DNA of 64,000 nucleotides, taken from NCBI RefSeq assembly GCF_038397745.1, contig NZ_CP151636.1, positions 3,224,001 through 3,288,000 on the forward strand, given 5' to 3'. This document shows positions 43,018-52,100 of the stretch, one piece after another; the stretch's first letter is position 1, and every line of letters starts with the position of its first letter. This DNA is from Microbacterium sp. LWH11-1.2. GTDB lineage: Bacteria > Actinomycetota > Actinomycetes > Actinomycetales > Microbacteriaceae. The translations under genes were made by a program, and so were the position numbers. The notes beneath the pieces were generated by a model that was not told where the DNA came from, ran no database searches, and saw only the letters and a list, made by a program, of their open reading frames with translations.

Positions 43018-43329
43018 ATGGATGAGACGACGCGCATCCTCCAGGACCTTCTCACGCGCGCGGCCGCGGCGCATGGCGTGCACGAGCAGGAGGACCTCGG
43101 CGGGATCTACGACGAGCAGTGGCCGCAGTGGTACGCGGCCCACATGACCGCGACGCTCGTGGAGCGAGGGCTCCGCCTCGTCGCGGACGACGCGAGCCGA
43201 GAGGACCCGGGACTCGGGGAACTCAGCTCGCGAGGAACTCGGCGAGACCCCGCAGACGGCGCAGTGATTCGTCCTTCCCGAGCAGCTCCATCGACTCGAA
43301 GAGCGGCGGCGAGACCCGACGACCGGTGA
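43018..43329 (+). CDS. Small conserved protein linked to VOC gene
   Basis: A 103-residue frame. Residues 1-57 contain [25 protein letters not shown], which resembles a short module I have seen next to or fused with VOC-type proteins. The last 35 or so residues are Arg/Ser-rich and lie over the 3' end of gltX in another frame, so they are probably not selected as protein. The true module is the first 60-65 residues. The 107-base convergent overlap with gltX is unusual. The function is unknown. Confidence 0.6.
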   Translation: MDETTRILQDLLTRAAAAHGVHEQEDLGGIYDEQWPQWYAAHMTATLVERGLRLVADDASREDPGLGELSSRGTRRDPADGAVIRPSRAAPSTRRAAARPDDR

Positions 43330-44728
43330 TCGCGACACGCGGCGGACCGTAGGCGACACGCGGCTTGAGCTCCAGCGTCTCGACCAGCGCGTGGGCGAGG
43401 GCATCCTGGATCTTCTCCGGGGTGAACTCGCTCACCGGCTCGAGCGCCGCGACACACGCCTCGAGCACCTCGGCGGCGTTCGCCGGCAGGCCCTTGAGCG
43501 CATCGGCGTCGTACGAGACGTCATCCGTGAACAGGAAGCCGACCATGCCGGGCACCTCGCCGAGCAGCTGCACGCGCTCCTGCACCAGCGGCGCGACACG
43601 GAAGGCCGTGACGAGCTGCTCGCGGGTCGGCTCGTCGAAGAGGCCGGCGGCCGCCAGATACGGGATCGTGCGCTCGGCGAAATCCTTCTCCGCCAGCGTG
43701 CGGATGTGGTCGCCGTTGATGGACTCGGCCTTCTTCTGATCGAAGCGTGCCGGGTTCGGGTTGACGTTCTCGACGTCGAAGGCGGCGGTGAACTCCTCCA
43801 GGGAGAAGACGTCGCGATCGTGCCCGATCGACCAGCCGAGCAGGGCCAGGTAGTTGAGCAGGCCCTCCGGGATGAAGCCGCGATCGCGGTGCAGGAACAG
43901 GTCGGCCTGCGGGTCGCGCTTCGAGAGCTTCTTGTTGCCGGTCTCCCCCAGCACGAGAGGCATGTGCGCGAAGCGCGGCACGAAGGTCGTGACGCCCGCC
44001 TCGATGAGCGCCGCGTAGAGCGACAGCTGGCGTGCGGTCGACGGCATGAGGTCCTCGCCGCGCAGGACGTGCGTGATCCCCATCAGCGCGTCGTCCACCG
44101 GGTTCACGAACGTGTAGAGCGGGATGCCGTTCGGCCGCACGACGACGAAGTCGGGGAAGGACCCCGCCGGGAAGGTGACCTCGCCGCGGATGAGGTCGAC
44201 GTAGGTCAGGTCCTCGTCGGGAACGCGGAGGCGCAGAGCGGGCTGGCGGCCCTCGGCGCGGAACGCCTCCTTCTGCGCGTCGGTGAGGTCGCGATCGAAG
44301 TTGTCGTAGCCGAGCTGCTTCGCCCGGCCGTTCGCCTCGTTGCGGGCGTCGATCTCCTCCGCGTTCGAGAAGCTCTCGTAGAGGGCGCCCGAATCGAGGA
44401 GCTTGTCGATGACCCCGCCGTAGATGTCGTGGCGCTCGGACTGCCGGTAGGGCGCGTGCGGTCCGCCGACCTCGACACCCTCGTCCCAGTCGATCTTGAG
44501 CCAGGTGAGCGCGTCGAGCAGCTGGCGGTAGCTCTCCTCGCTGTCACGCGCAGCATCGGTGTCCTCGATGCGGAACACCATCTTGCCGCCGTTATGACGC
44601 GCGTACGCCCAGTTGAAGAGGGCGGTGCGCACGAGGCCGACATGCGGCAGGCCGGTCGGCGAAGGGCAGAAGCGGACGCGGACGTCGGCACCACGTGCAG
44701 TCGTGGTGAGGGGGTGAGGGGTAGCCAT
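43223..44728 (-). CDS. gltX: Glutamate--tRNA ligase
   Basis: A 501-residue class I synthetase. It starts with the HIGH-region [13 protein letters not shown] at residues 20-32. KLSKRDPQ near 255 is the KMSKS equivalent. Glu and ATP residues in the Rossmann fold and an anticodon-binding alpha-helical cage follow. It charges tRNA-Glu and probably misacylates tRNA-Gln for later amidation; both tRNA genes are in this window. Its end overlaps a small convergent ORF. Confidence 0.97.
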   Translation of the reverse strand: MATPHPLTTTARGADVRVRFCPSPTGLPHVGLVRTALFNWAYARHNGGKMVFRIEDTDAARDSEESYRQLLDALTWLKIDWDEGVEVGGPHAPYRQSERHDIYGGVIDKLLDSGALYESFSNAEEIDARNEANGRAKQLGYDNFDRDLTDAQKEAFRAEGRQPALRLRVPDEDLTYVDLIRGEVTFPAGSFPDFVVVRPNGIPLYTFVNPVDDALMGITHVLRGEDLMPSTARQLSLYAALIEAGVTTFVPRFAHMPLVLGETGNKKLSKRDPQADLFLHRDRGFIPEGLLNYLALLGWSIGHDRDVFSLEEFTAAFDVENVNPNPARFDQKKAESINGDHIRTLAEKDFAERTIPYLAAAGLFDEPTREQLVTAFRVAPLVQERVQLLGEVPGMVGFLFTDDVSYDADALKGLPANAAEVLEACVAALEPVSEFTPEKIQDALAHALVETLELKPRVAYGPPRVAITGRRVSPPLFESMELLGKDESLRRLRGLAEFLAS

Positions 44729-44824
44729 AGCCCTTCGATTCTAGTTGGCGATGCCCGGCTCTCCGACGGCTCGACCGGTGTGCCGGGGCGACGTATCGGG
44801 ACACTCCGGGTAACAGACGCTCAC

Positions 44825-44840
44825 CCCCGGTAATCCGGGG
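44825..44840. promoter_or_regulatory. Palindrome upstream of the acyl-CoA dehydrogenase-like gene
   Basis: CCCCGG-TAAT-CCGGGG is a perfect 6-4-6 inverted repeat 60 bases before the ATG at 44901. A -10-like TATCGT follows at 44863-44868. It is a candidate operator; no regulator is adjacent. Confidence 0.4.
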
Positions 44841-44900
44841 CGCGAGATCCGCGACCGGCTCCTATCGTTGCGGCACACGTTCCCCACAGGAAGGCACACC

Positions 44901-46145
44901 ATGACCATCGCAGACGCAGTGACCACAGGCCTCGGAGACCGCTGGCGCGAGGCCGCACCCCCGCGGACGAGCATCGAGTGGCTCGATCGCGCTCAGGAGG
45001 TCGCCGACATCCTGTCGGTCGACGCCGTCGAACGCGATCGCGCCAACGCCGCCCCGCACCTGGAGGTGCAGCTGCTCAAGGACTCCGGACTCGTCACGCT
45101 GCTCGGCCCGGTCGCGCACGGCGGTGCCGGCGAGAGCTGGGAGACGGCCTACAAGGTCATCCGGACCGTCGCACGCGGCGACGGATCGATCGGACAGGTG
45201 CTCGGGTACCACTACCTCTGGGCGTGGGCGGCCCGGCTGGTCGCGACGGACGAGCAGATCGCCGCCGTCGAGGAGCTCTACACCGTGAACCGCTTCGTCT
45301 TCGGCGGTGCGGTCAATCCTCGCGATTCCGACCTGGTGATCCGCGAAGAGGGCGACGACCTCGTCTTCTCCGGGACCAAGTCGTTCTCCACCGGCGGCCG
45401 GGTCTCGGATCTCACGGTCCTCGAAGGAATCCTCGAGGGCACGGACACCCACATCTTCGCCATCGTGCCGACCGCGCAGGAGGGCATCGTCTTCGCCGGC
45501 GACTGGGACAACCTGGGTCAGCGGCTCACGGAGTCCGGATCGGTCGAGATCCGCGACGTGCGGGTGCCCTGGGCCTCCGCCGCCGGGTTCGTGGACAAGG
45601 TCTTCCAGCCGCTCACGTACAACACGCTGAACGTGCCCGCGATCCAGCTCGTGTTCGCGAACTTCTACCTCGGCATCGCGCAGGGCGCGCTCGAGACGGC
45701 CTCGGCCTACACCCGTACGACCACCCGGGCATGGCCGTACGGCGGTGACGACAAGCAGCGCGCCACCGACGAGTGGTATCTGCTCGAGGGCTACGGGACG
45801 CTGGCATCCAAGCTCTGGGCGGACGAGGCCCTGCTGGATGCCGTGGGCGCGGAGATCAGCGCGGTCCTGCATGCCCCGCGCGAGGAGCTCACGGCGCGCC
45901 GGCGCGGCGAGATCGCGGTGCGGATCGCGGCGGGCAAGCTGCGGATCGTCGATGACGGTCTCGAGGTCGCCACGAAGGTCTTCGAGCTCACCGGTGCCCG
46001 CGCGTCGGCGAACTCCGTCGGGCTCGACATCTTCTGGCGGAACCTCCGCACGCACAGCCTGCACGACCCGATCGCCTACAAGAAGCGCGAGGTGGGCGAC
46101 TACGTGCTGCGCGGCGAGGTGCCGGAGCCGACCTGGTACACGTGA
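44901..46145 (+). CDS. Acyl-CoA dehydrogenase-type flavin monooxygenase (DszC/SfnB-like)
   Basis: A 414-residue protein of the acyl-CoA dehydrogenase fold. The helical N-terminal domain is followed by GHYLWAWAAR-like and FGGAVNPRDSDL near residue 135, then the beta domain GTKSFSTGGRVSDL near 160. The C-terminal helices include ARASANSVGLDIFWRNLRTHSLHDP. The last motif and the absence of the catalytic Glu of fatty-acyl dehydrogenases fit the DszC/SfnB group, which oxidises sulfur compounds with reduced flavin. AAGGCACACC precedes the ATG. It may act in sulfur scavenging, but the substrate is unknown. Confidence 0.83.
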   Translation: MTIADAVTTGLGDRWREAAPPRTSIEWLDRAQEVADILSVDAVERDRANAAPHLEVQLLKDSGLVTLLGPVAHGGAGESWETAYKVIRTVARGDGSIGQVLGYHYLWAWAARLVATDEQIAAVEELYTVNRFVFGGAVNPRDSDLVIREEGDDLVFSGTKSFSTGGRVSDLTVLEGILEGTDTHIFAIVPTAQEGIVFAGDWDNLGQRLTESGSVEIRDVRVPWASAAGFVDKVFQPLTYNTLNVPAIQLVFANFYLGIAQGALETASAYTRTTTRAWPYGGDDKQRATDEWYLLEGYGTLASKLWADEALLDAVGAEISAVLHAPREELTARRRGEIAVRIAAGKLRIVDDGLEVATKVFELTGARASANSVGLDIFWRNLRTHSLHDPIAYKKREVGDYVLRGEVPEPTWYT

Positions 46146-46161
46146 GCTGCGTCGCGGGATC

Positions 46162-47421
46162 TCAGCGGGACGACGTGCGCCCGAGCGGCGAGAGCACCAC
46201 GATCACGACCACCAGGACGGATGCCGCGACGCCGAGCCCCGCGTACTGGAAGTTCGAGAGGACGACACCCGCGAGCACGGATCCGGCCGCGGCGGAGAGG
46301 CTCATGAGCGAGTCGCTGCGCCCCTGCCGGCGCGTGCGGACGTCCGGTGCCGATGCCTCGGTCAGGAGTGCGGCGCCGGCCACGGTCGCCGCACTCCAGC
46401 CGAGTCCGAGCAGGATCAGCGCGACGATCACGCCCCATTGCTCGGTTCCGGAGAAGATCGCGAAGGCCAGCGCGCCGGCGAGCAGGACCTGGCCGAGCAG
46501 CACGACCCGGAGCCGGCCCCAGCGATCCGCCAGCACACCGAAGACCGGCGAGAGCGCGTACATGCCGCCGACATGCAGCGCGATGGTGATGCCGACGAGA
46601 GCCGAGACGTCTGCGGGCGTCGGAGCCATCCCGTGGGCACCGTGCGCCATGTGCGAGAGGTGCACGGGAGTCATCGCCATGACGGACGCCATCACGACAT
46701 GGGACCCCGCGACCGCGAAGATGGCGTACCTCGCCACCACCGGTCGGTCGGCCACGATCGCGCCGGTGGTGGCGGCCGCCGCCTTCGCGAGTCGCTGGGC
46801 CGCCAGCAGCGGGTCGGGGCGCAGTGCGACGACGTACAGGATCAGCGCCGCGCACTGCGCGACGAAGGAGAACACATAGGAGCCGGTCTGCGGCGGCATC
46901 CCGATCGCCTGGCCGACGATCTCGCCCGGCCCCAGCAGCAGTGGTCCCGCGACTCCCCCGATGGTGGTCGACCAGACGACGATCGAGAGGTCCCGACCGC
47001 GATGCTGCGGAGCGGCGAGGTCGGTCGCCGCGAACCTCGACTGCAGGTTGCCGGCGTTGCCGGCGCCGATCATCAGGATCCCCGCGAGCAGCAGCGGGAA
47101 CACCCGGAGCGACGCGGCGAGGATCACCACCGCGATGCCCACGAGGGCGAACAGGTTCCCCAGGGTGAGGGCGCGCCGACGCCCGACCCGTGCAGCCAGC
47201 CGAGCGAGAGGGATGGCGCAGACCGCCGCGCCGAGTGTCACCGACGCGGTCGCGAGACCGGAGAGCGCATCGCTGCCCGAGATGTCCGCGGCGAGCAGAG
47301 CGCCCAGCGACACCGTGGCACCGAATGCGATCCCGCCGAGCACCTGCCCGAACGACAGCACGAGCACGGTGCGCCGCTGCACGGCGGACTGCTCGGCCGC
47401 CGTCAGGACGACGTCGGTCAT
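46162..47421 (-). CDS. MFS transporter
   Basis: A 419-residue protein with 12 predicted helices. VLVLSFGQVLGGIAFG opens the first helix, and ARVGRRRALTLGNLFAL fits MFS motif A. A central cytosolic loop, RLAKAAAATTG, separates the halves. The His-rich HLSHMAHGAHGMAPTP loop is unusual and may bind a metal or lie at the membrane face. It overlaps the FAH-family gene upstream by four bases. The substrate is unknown. Confidence 0.88.
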   Translation of the reverse strand: MTDVVLTAAEQSAVQRRTVLVLSFGQVLGGIAFGATVSLGALLAADISGSDALSGLATASVTLGAAVCAIPLARLAARVGRRRALTLGNLFALVGIAVVILAASLRVFPLLLAGILMIGAGNAGNLQSRFAATDLAAPQHRGRDLSIVVWSTTIGGVAGPLLLGPGEIVGQAIGMPPQTGSYVFSFVAQCAALILYVVALRPDPLLAAQRLAKAAAATTGAIVADRPVVARYAIFAVAGSHVVMASVMAMTPVHLSHMAHGAHGMAPTPADVSALVGITIALHVGGMYALSPVFGVLADRWGRLRVVLLGQVLLAGALAFAIFSGTEQWGVIVALILLGLGWSAATVAGAALLTEASAPDVRTRRQGRSDSLMSLSAAAGSVLAGVVLSNFQYAGLGVAASVLVVVIVVLSPLGRTSSR

Positions 47422-48194
47422 GACGCGGGTGCGGCGTCGCGTGCGCTGTTGCGGAGGATCCCCAGACCTGTGATCTCGACCTCGACGACGTCGCCGGCGC
47501 CGAACTCGCCCACGCCGGCCGGGGTGCCGGTCATGATGACGTCACCGGGAAGAAGCGTGAAAACGGCGGATGCGTACTCGATGATCGCCGGGACCGAATG
47601 GATCATGTCGGTGAGCGGCGCCTGCTGGCGCACCTCGCCGTTCACGCGGGTCTCGATGCTCGCGGATGCCGGATCGAAGTCCGTCTCGATGACCGGACCC
47701 AGCGGACAGAACGTGTCGAAGCCCTTCGCGCGCGACCACTGGCCGTCCTTGCGCTGCAGATCGCGCGCGGTCACGTCGTTGCCGATCGTGTAGCCGAGCA
47801 CGTAGTCGAGCGCGTTCTCGGCCTTCACGTTCTTCGCGATCTTGCCGATCACGACCACCAGCTCGCCCTCGTACTCGGTGCGCTCGGACAGAGTCGGCCG
47901 CACGATCGCGTCGCCCGGCCCGATCACCGCGGTGTTCGGCTTGAGGAAGAGGAGCGGCTCCTCGGGAGCCACTCCCCCCATCTCGGCGGCGTGATCGTGA
48001 TAGTTCTTGCCGACGCAGACGACCTTGGACCGCGGGATCACCGGGGCGAGGAGCGCCGCATCCGCCAGCGGCACGCGCGCACCCGTCGTCTCGTATCCCG
48101 AGAACATCGGGTCTCCGGCGAGCACGACGAGGTCGGTCCCGTCGATGATCCCGTACATGATGGCGTCGTCGTGGCTGAACCGGGCGATCTTCAT
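47418..48194 (-). CDS. Fumarylacetoacetate hydrolase family protein
   Basis: A 258-residue FAH-fold enzyme. VVCVGKNYHDHAAEMGG near residue 60, YEGELVVVIGKIAKNV near 105 and GYTIGNDVTARDLQRKDGQW near 130 carry the metal-binding Glu/Glu/Asp set. GDVIMTGTPAGVG is the C-terminal signature. Members hydrolyse or decarboxylate 2-oxo acids in aromatic breakdown or act as oxaloacetate decarboxylases; the substrate cannot be fixed here. It is coupled by a four-base overlap to the MFS gene. Confidence 0.9.
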   Translation of the reverse strand: MKIARFSHDDAIMYGIIDGTDLVVLAGDPMFSGYETTGARVPLADAALLAPVIPRSKVVCVGKNYHDHAAEMGGVAPEEPLLFLKPNTAVIGPGDAIVRPTLSERTEYEGELVVVIGKIAKNVKAENALDYVLGYTIGNDVTARDLQRKDGQWSRAKGFDTFCPLGPVIETDFDPASASIETRVNGEVRQQAPLTDMIHSVPAIIEYASAVFTLLPGDVIMTGTPAGVGEFGAGDVVEVEITGLGILRNSARDAAPAS

Positions 48195-48222
48195 GGTTCC
48201 AGCCTAGCGAGCGCGCTCCCCC

Positions 48223-49323
48223 TCAGGCGTCGAGGCGGAGCAGCCAGCCGTGCCGGTCCTCGCGACGACCGTACTGGATGTCGGTGAGCTCCTCGCGCAG
48301 CGACAGGGCCAGCTCGCCCAGGGGCTGCGGCTCGTCGAAGCCGTCGCCGACCAGCGCGCCGATCGGAGTCACGACCGCGGCCGTGCCGCACGCGAACACC
48401 TCGACGATGTCGCCCGATGCCACGCCCTCGCGCCACTCGTCGATCGAGATCGGCCGCTTCTCCACCGTGTACCCGCGGTCCTCCGCCAGCTGCAGCAGCG
48501 AGTCGCGGGTGATGCCCTCGAGGATGCTGTCGGACTCGGGCGTGACCACGCGGCCGTCCTTGAAGACGAACACGACGTTCATGCCGCCGAGCTCCTCGAC
48601 GTTGCGGTGCTCGTTGAGGAAGACGACCTGGTCGCAGCCCTTCGCGCTGGCCTCGCTCTGCGCCAGCAGGCTCGACGCGTAGTTGCCTCCGGTCTTCGCC
48701 TTGCCGGTGCCGCCCTTGCCCGCGCGGGCGTAGTCCTCGGACAGCCAGATGCGCACGGGCTTCACGCCGCCGGAGAAGTAGGCGCCGGCGGGGCTCGCGA
48801 TCACGTAGTACGCGACCTTCTGCGCCGCACGGACGCCGAGGAAGGCCTCCTTGGCGAACATGAACGGGCGCAGGTACAGACTCTGGTCGGCGCCCGATGG
48901 CACCCAGTGCCCGTCGACCTTGACGAGCTCGCGCAGCGACTGGATGAAGTACTCGGTCGGCAGCTCCGGCAGCGCCAGGCGCCGGGCGCTGGCCTGCATC
49001 CGCGCCGCGTTGCGGTCGGGGCGGAACGTGTGGATGGATCCGTCCTCGTGACGGTAGGCCTTGATGCCCTCGAAGATCTCCTGGGCGTAGTGCAGGACGG
49101 ATGCCGCGGGGTCGAGCGCGATCGGCCCGTACGGCTGCACGCGCGGCCGGTGCCAGCCGCCCTTGGCGGACCAGCAGATGTCGACCATGTGGTCGGTGAA
49201 GACGACGCCGAACCCCGGGTTCTCGTGGACCTCGGCCACTCGCCCCGGCGAAGCCGCGGTCAGGTTCTTCGTCACCGCGAACTCCAGTGGAGCCACGGTC
49301 GCCTCAGCATCGATGGTCGTCAT
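48223..49323 (-). CDS. ilvE: Branched-chain-amino-acid aminotransferase
   Basis: A 366-residue PLP aminotransferase of fold type IV that makes valine, leucine and isoleucine from their keto acids. LHYAQEIFEGIKAYRHEDG near residue 78 and NLNEHRNVEELGGMNVVFVF-like segments are typical. The lysine lies in the segment KAKTGGNYASSLLAQ. I start at ATG 49323; the ATG four codons upstream directly abuts its GAGGA, so it is less likely to be used. leuB lies 62 bases upstream. Confidence 0.95.
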   Translation of the reverse strand: MTTIDAEATVAPLEFAVTKNLTAASPGRVAEVHENPGFGVVFTDHMVDICWSAKGGWHRPRVQPYGPIALDPAASVLHYAQEIFEGIKAYRHEDGSIHTFRPDRNAARMQASARRLALPELPTEYFIQSLRELVKVDGHWVPSGADQSLYLRPFMFAKEAFLGVRAAQKVAYYVIASPAGAYFSGGVKPVRIWLSEDYARAGKGGTGKAKTGGNYASSLLAQSEASAKGCDQVVFLNEHRNVEELGGMNVVFVFKDGRVVTPESDSILEGITRDSLLQLAEDRGYTVEKRPISIDEWREGVASGDIVEVFACGTAAVVTPIGALVGDGFDEPQPLGELALSLREELTDIQYGRREDRHGWLLRLDA

Positions 49324-49384
49324 CTCGTCATCCATTCCTCGTGGGTGGGCGCATCGTCGCGCCCTCTCAGCCTACGCCTGAAGG

Positions 49385-50428
49385 TCAGAGCCGCGCGGCG
49401 ATCGCGGAGCCGATCTCCGCCGTCGTGCGAGCCGCGCTGCGGGCGGCGATATCAGCCTCGACCGCCGCGCTCACGCGCGCGGATTCGTCGACGAGGCCGA
49501 GGTGGTCGAGCAGCAGCGCGACCGAGAGGATCGCGGCCGTCGGATCGGCCTTCTGCTGTCCGGCGATGTCCGGAGCGGAGCCGTGCACGGGCTCGAACAT
49601 CGACGGGAACGCGCCGTCCGGGTTGATGTTCCCGGATGCCGCCAGGCCGATGCCGCCCGTGACGGCGCCGGCGAGGTCGGTGAGGATGTCGCCGAAGAGG
49701 TTGTCGGTGACGATGACGTCGAATCGCGAAGGGTCGGTCACCAGGAAGATCGTCGCGGCGTCGACGTGCAGGTAGTCGACGGACACGTCGGGGTGGGAGG
49801 CGGCGACCTCGTTCACGACCCGCTGCCAGATCGCGCCGGCGTGCACGAGCACGTTCGTCTTGTGCACCAGGGTGATCTTCTTGCCGCGCCGCTCGGCCAG
49901 CTCGAACGCGTAGCGCACGACGCGCTCGACACCGAACGCGGTGTTCACGGAGGTCTCGTTGGCGACCTCCTGCGGCGTGCCCTTGCGGATCGCGCCGCCG
50001 TTGCCCACATAGGGGCCCTCGGTGCCTTCGCGGACCACGACGAAGTCGATCTCGCCCGGGTTCGACAGCGGACCCGGCGCGCCCGTGAAGAGCTTCGACG
50101 GCCGCAGGTTCACGTAGTGATCGAGCGTGAAGCGGAGCTTGAGGAGGAGTCCGCGCTCGATGTTCGCGTCCTTGAGCCGGGGGTCCCCCGGCGTGCCGCC
50201 GACCGCTCCGAGGAGGATGGCGTCGTGTGCGGCGATGGCCTCGAGGTCGTCGTCGGTGAGCGTGTCGCCGGTCTCGAGGAAGCGCGCGGCCCCGAGCGAG
50301 AAGCGGGTCTTGTCGAAGACCACGTCGCTCTGCGCGGTGACCGCTTCGAGGACCTTCTCGGCCTCGGCGACGACCTCGGGACCGATGCCGTCACCGGGGA
50401 TGACGGCCAGCTTCACGACACGCGACAT
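49385..50428 (-). CDS. leuB: 3-isopropylmalate dehydrogenase
   Basis: A 347-residue isocitrate-dehydrogenase-fold enzyme that oxidises and decarboxylates 3-isopropylmalate in leucine synthesis. [12 protein letters not shown] starts it. The substrate Arg cluster, the Lys/Asp metal site and [19 protein letters not shown] near residue 230 are all present, and [18 protein letters not shown] is the family signature. ATG 50428 is preceded by AAGGAG. A strong hairpin separates it from the MFS gene upstream. Confidence 0.96.
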   Translation of the reverse strand: MSRVVKLAVIPGDGIGPEVVAEAEKVLEAVTAQSDVVFDKTRFSLGAARFLETGDTLTDDDLEAIAAHDAILLGAVGGTPGDPRLKDANIERGLLLKLRFTLDHYVNLRPSKLFTGAPGPLSNPGEIDFVVVREGTEGPYVGNGGAIRKGTPQEVANETSVNTAFGVERVVRYAFELAERRGKKITLVHKTNVLVHAGAIWQRVVNEVAASHPDVSVDYLHVDAATIFLVTDPSRFDVIVTDNLFGDILTDLAGAVTGGIGLAASGNINPDGAFPSMFEPVHGSAPDIAGQQKADPTAAILSVALLLDHLGLVDESARVSAAVEADIAARSAARTTAEIGSAIAARL

Positions 50429-50443
50429 GACACTCCTTGCACC

Positions 50444-50491
50444 GGGATGAGCCGGTCACGCTCTCCGCTCGTGGAGCGGACCGGTCATCCC
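50444..50491 (-). terminator. Hairpin terminator between MFS gene and leuB
   Basis: GGGATGA (50444-50450) with TCATCCC (50485-50491) and CCGGTC (50452-50457) with GACCGG (50479-50484) form a long stem with a one-base bulge. A CGCTC/GAGCG inner stem adds to it. It ends the MFS transcript or attenuates leuB; no T-run is seen. Confidence 0.5.
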
Positions 50492-50501
50492 AGCGTAGTG
50501 C

Positions 50502-52037
50502 TCAGTGCGAGGGGGCTTTGCGCAGTGTGACGGCGGCGATCACGCCCGCGAGGACGACGAGGCCCGCGCCGATCAGAGACGTCACCATCACGCCGGAGCC
50601 GAACGCCGCGGCAGCGGCGTTCCAGAGCGCGTCGCCGAGTGCCGCCGGGAGGTCGCGCGCCGCGGTGTAGGCACCGGCGAGCGTCTCGCGCGCGGCGTGC
50701 GCCACCTCCGCGGGCAGCCCCTCCGGCAGCGCGAGCGCTCCGCGGTAGAACGCCGTGATGATGCCGCCGAGGATCGCTGTGCCGAGCACGGCTCCGAGCT
50801 CGTAGGCCGTCTCGGACACCGCACTCGCGGCTCCGGCCTTCTCGGCCGGGGCGCTCGACAGGATCAGCTCGTTGGAGATCGTCTCCGCGGCGCCGATGCC
50901 GATCCCGAGCACGACGAACGCGATGATCAGCGGCGCGACGCCGTGCGCGTGGGTCGTGAAGGCGACGATGAGGTAGCCGGCCACCGAGAACAGCAGCGCG
51001 CTCGGCACGAGCACGTGCGGCGGGACACGGCGCGAGATCGGCACGACCGTGAGACCGGCCACGATCATCGCCGCCATGCCGGGCACCAGCGCGATGCCAG
51101 CGAGCATCGGCGACAGACCGAGCACCAGCTGCAGATGCTGGGAGACGAAGTAGAGGAAGCCGACCAGGGCGACGACACTGAGCAGGTTCACGAGGATGGC
51201 CCCCGAGAACGTCCCGCGCCGGAACAGCGCCATGTCGAGCATGGGCACCGTCGAACGGTTCTGCCGGCGGACGAACAGCACGCCCATCGCGATGCCGAGC
51301 AGCGCCCATCCACCCGCGACGAGCGACGGCCCATCGACGGCCAGCGACTTGATGGCGTAGACGACGGGGATCATCGCGGCCATCGACAGCACGATGCTGA
51401 CAGGGTCGATGCGCCCCGGGTTCGGGTCACGGCTCTCCGGTACCAGGAGGGGCCCGCAGATCAGCAGCGGGATGAGGACGGGCACCGCGATGAGGAAGAC
51501 CGACCCCCAGGCGAAGTGCTCGAGCAGGAACCCGCCGACGATCGGACCGAGCGCCGCACCGGCCGAGAAGGCCGAGGCCCAGACCGCGATCGCCATGCGG
51601 CGCTGGTCCCGGTTCTGGAAGATCGAGCGCAGCAGCGAGAGGGTCGACGGCATGAGCATCGCACCGAAGAAGCCGAGCAGCGCCCTGGCCGCGATCAGCA
51701 GCCCCGCGGTCGGCGCGAACGCGGCCAGTGCCGAGACGGCGGCGAAGCCGACGGCACCGATCAGCAGCATGCGACGCCGGCCGAACCGGTCGCCGAGGGT
51801 GCCCATCGTCACGAGGAGACCGGCGAGCACCAGCGGGTAGACGTCGATGATCCACAGCTGCTCGGCACCGGAGGGCGCGAGCGCGATGGAGATCTCGGGG
51901 AGCGCGAAGCTCAGCACCGTGTTGTCCACCGAGACGAGCAGCACCGGCAGCATGAGGACGACGAGCGCCGCCCAGCCGCGGGCCCCGACACGGGGAGCAT
52001 CCGTCTCTGTCGTCGGGATCGACGCAGTACGGGTCAT
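50502..52037 (-). CDS. DHA2-type MFS transporter (14 helices)
   Basis: A 511-residue membrane exporter. VDNTVLSFALPEISIAL near residue 37 is the DHA2 signature in helix 1. GTLGDRFGRRRMLLIGAVGF near 80 is motif A, and the length fits 14 helices, like QacA-type drug pumps. It is divergent from a TetR regulator and likely controlled by it. It would expel cationic or hydrophobic drugs, but the substrate cannot be stated. Confidence 0.92.
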   Translation of the reverse strand: MTRTASIPTTETDAPRVGARGWAALVVLMLPVLLVSVDNTVLSFALPEISIALAPSGAEQLWIIDVYPLVLAGLLVTMGTLGDRFGRRRMLLIGAVGFAAVSALAAFAPTAGLLIAARALLGFFGAMLMPSTLSLLRSIFQNRDQRRMAIAVWASAFSAGAALGPIVGGFLLEHFAWGSVFLIAVPVLIPLLICGPLLVPESRDPNPGRIDPVSIVLSMAAMIPVVYAIKSLAVDGPSLVAGGWALLGIAMGVLFVRRQNRSTVPMLDMALFRRGTFSGAILVNLLSVVALVGFLYFVSQHLQLVLGLSPMLAGIALVPGMAAMIVAGLTVVPISRRVPPHVLVPSALLFSVAGYLIVAFTTHAHGVAPLIIAFVVLGIGIGAAETISNELILSSAPAEKAGAASAVSETAYELGAVLGTAILGGIITAFYRGALALPEGLPAEVAHAARETLAGAYTAARDLPAALGDALWNAAAAAFGSGVMVTSLIGAGLVVLAGVIAAVTLRKAPSH

Positions 52038-52066
52038 GGAACACCTCTCAGGATCTTGGCGGCCTC

Positions 52067-52096
52067 GTTAGTGAACCGTCCAGCTGGTATAGTAAC
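52067..52096. promoter_or_regulatory. Candidate TetR operator/promoter between MFS and tetR genes
   Basis: GTTAGTGAACC at 52067-52077 and GGTATAGTAAC at 52086-52096 are imperfect inverted arms (8 of 11 positions) around an eight-base centre. TATAGT at 52088-52093 is a good -10 ending seven bases before the tetR ATG, so that mRNA is probably leaderless. A bound TetR dimer would cover the -10. Confidence 0.45.
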
Positions 52097-52100
52097 AGAT

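Noticed and set aside
50505..52100. Long open frame antisense to the DHA2 pump, in frame with tetR
   Set aside because: The tetR promoter and ATG at 52101 explain the real gene; the upstream part is a charged shadow of a membrane protein.
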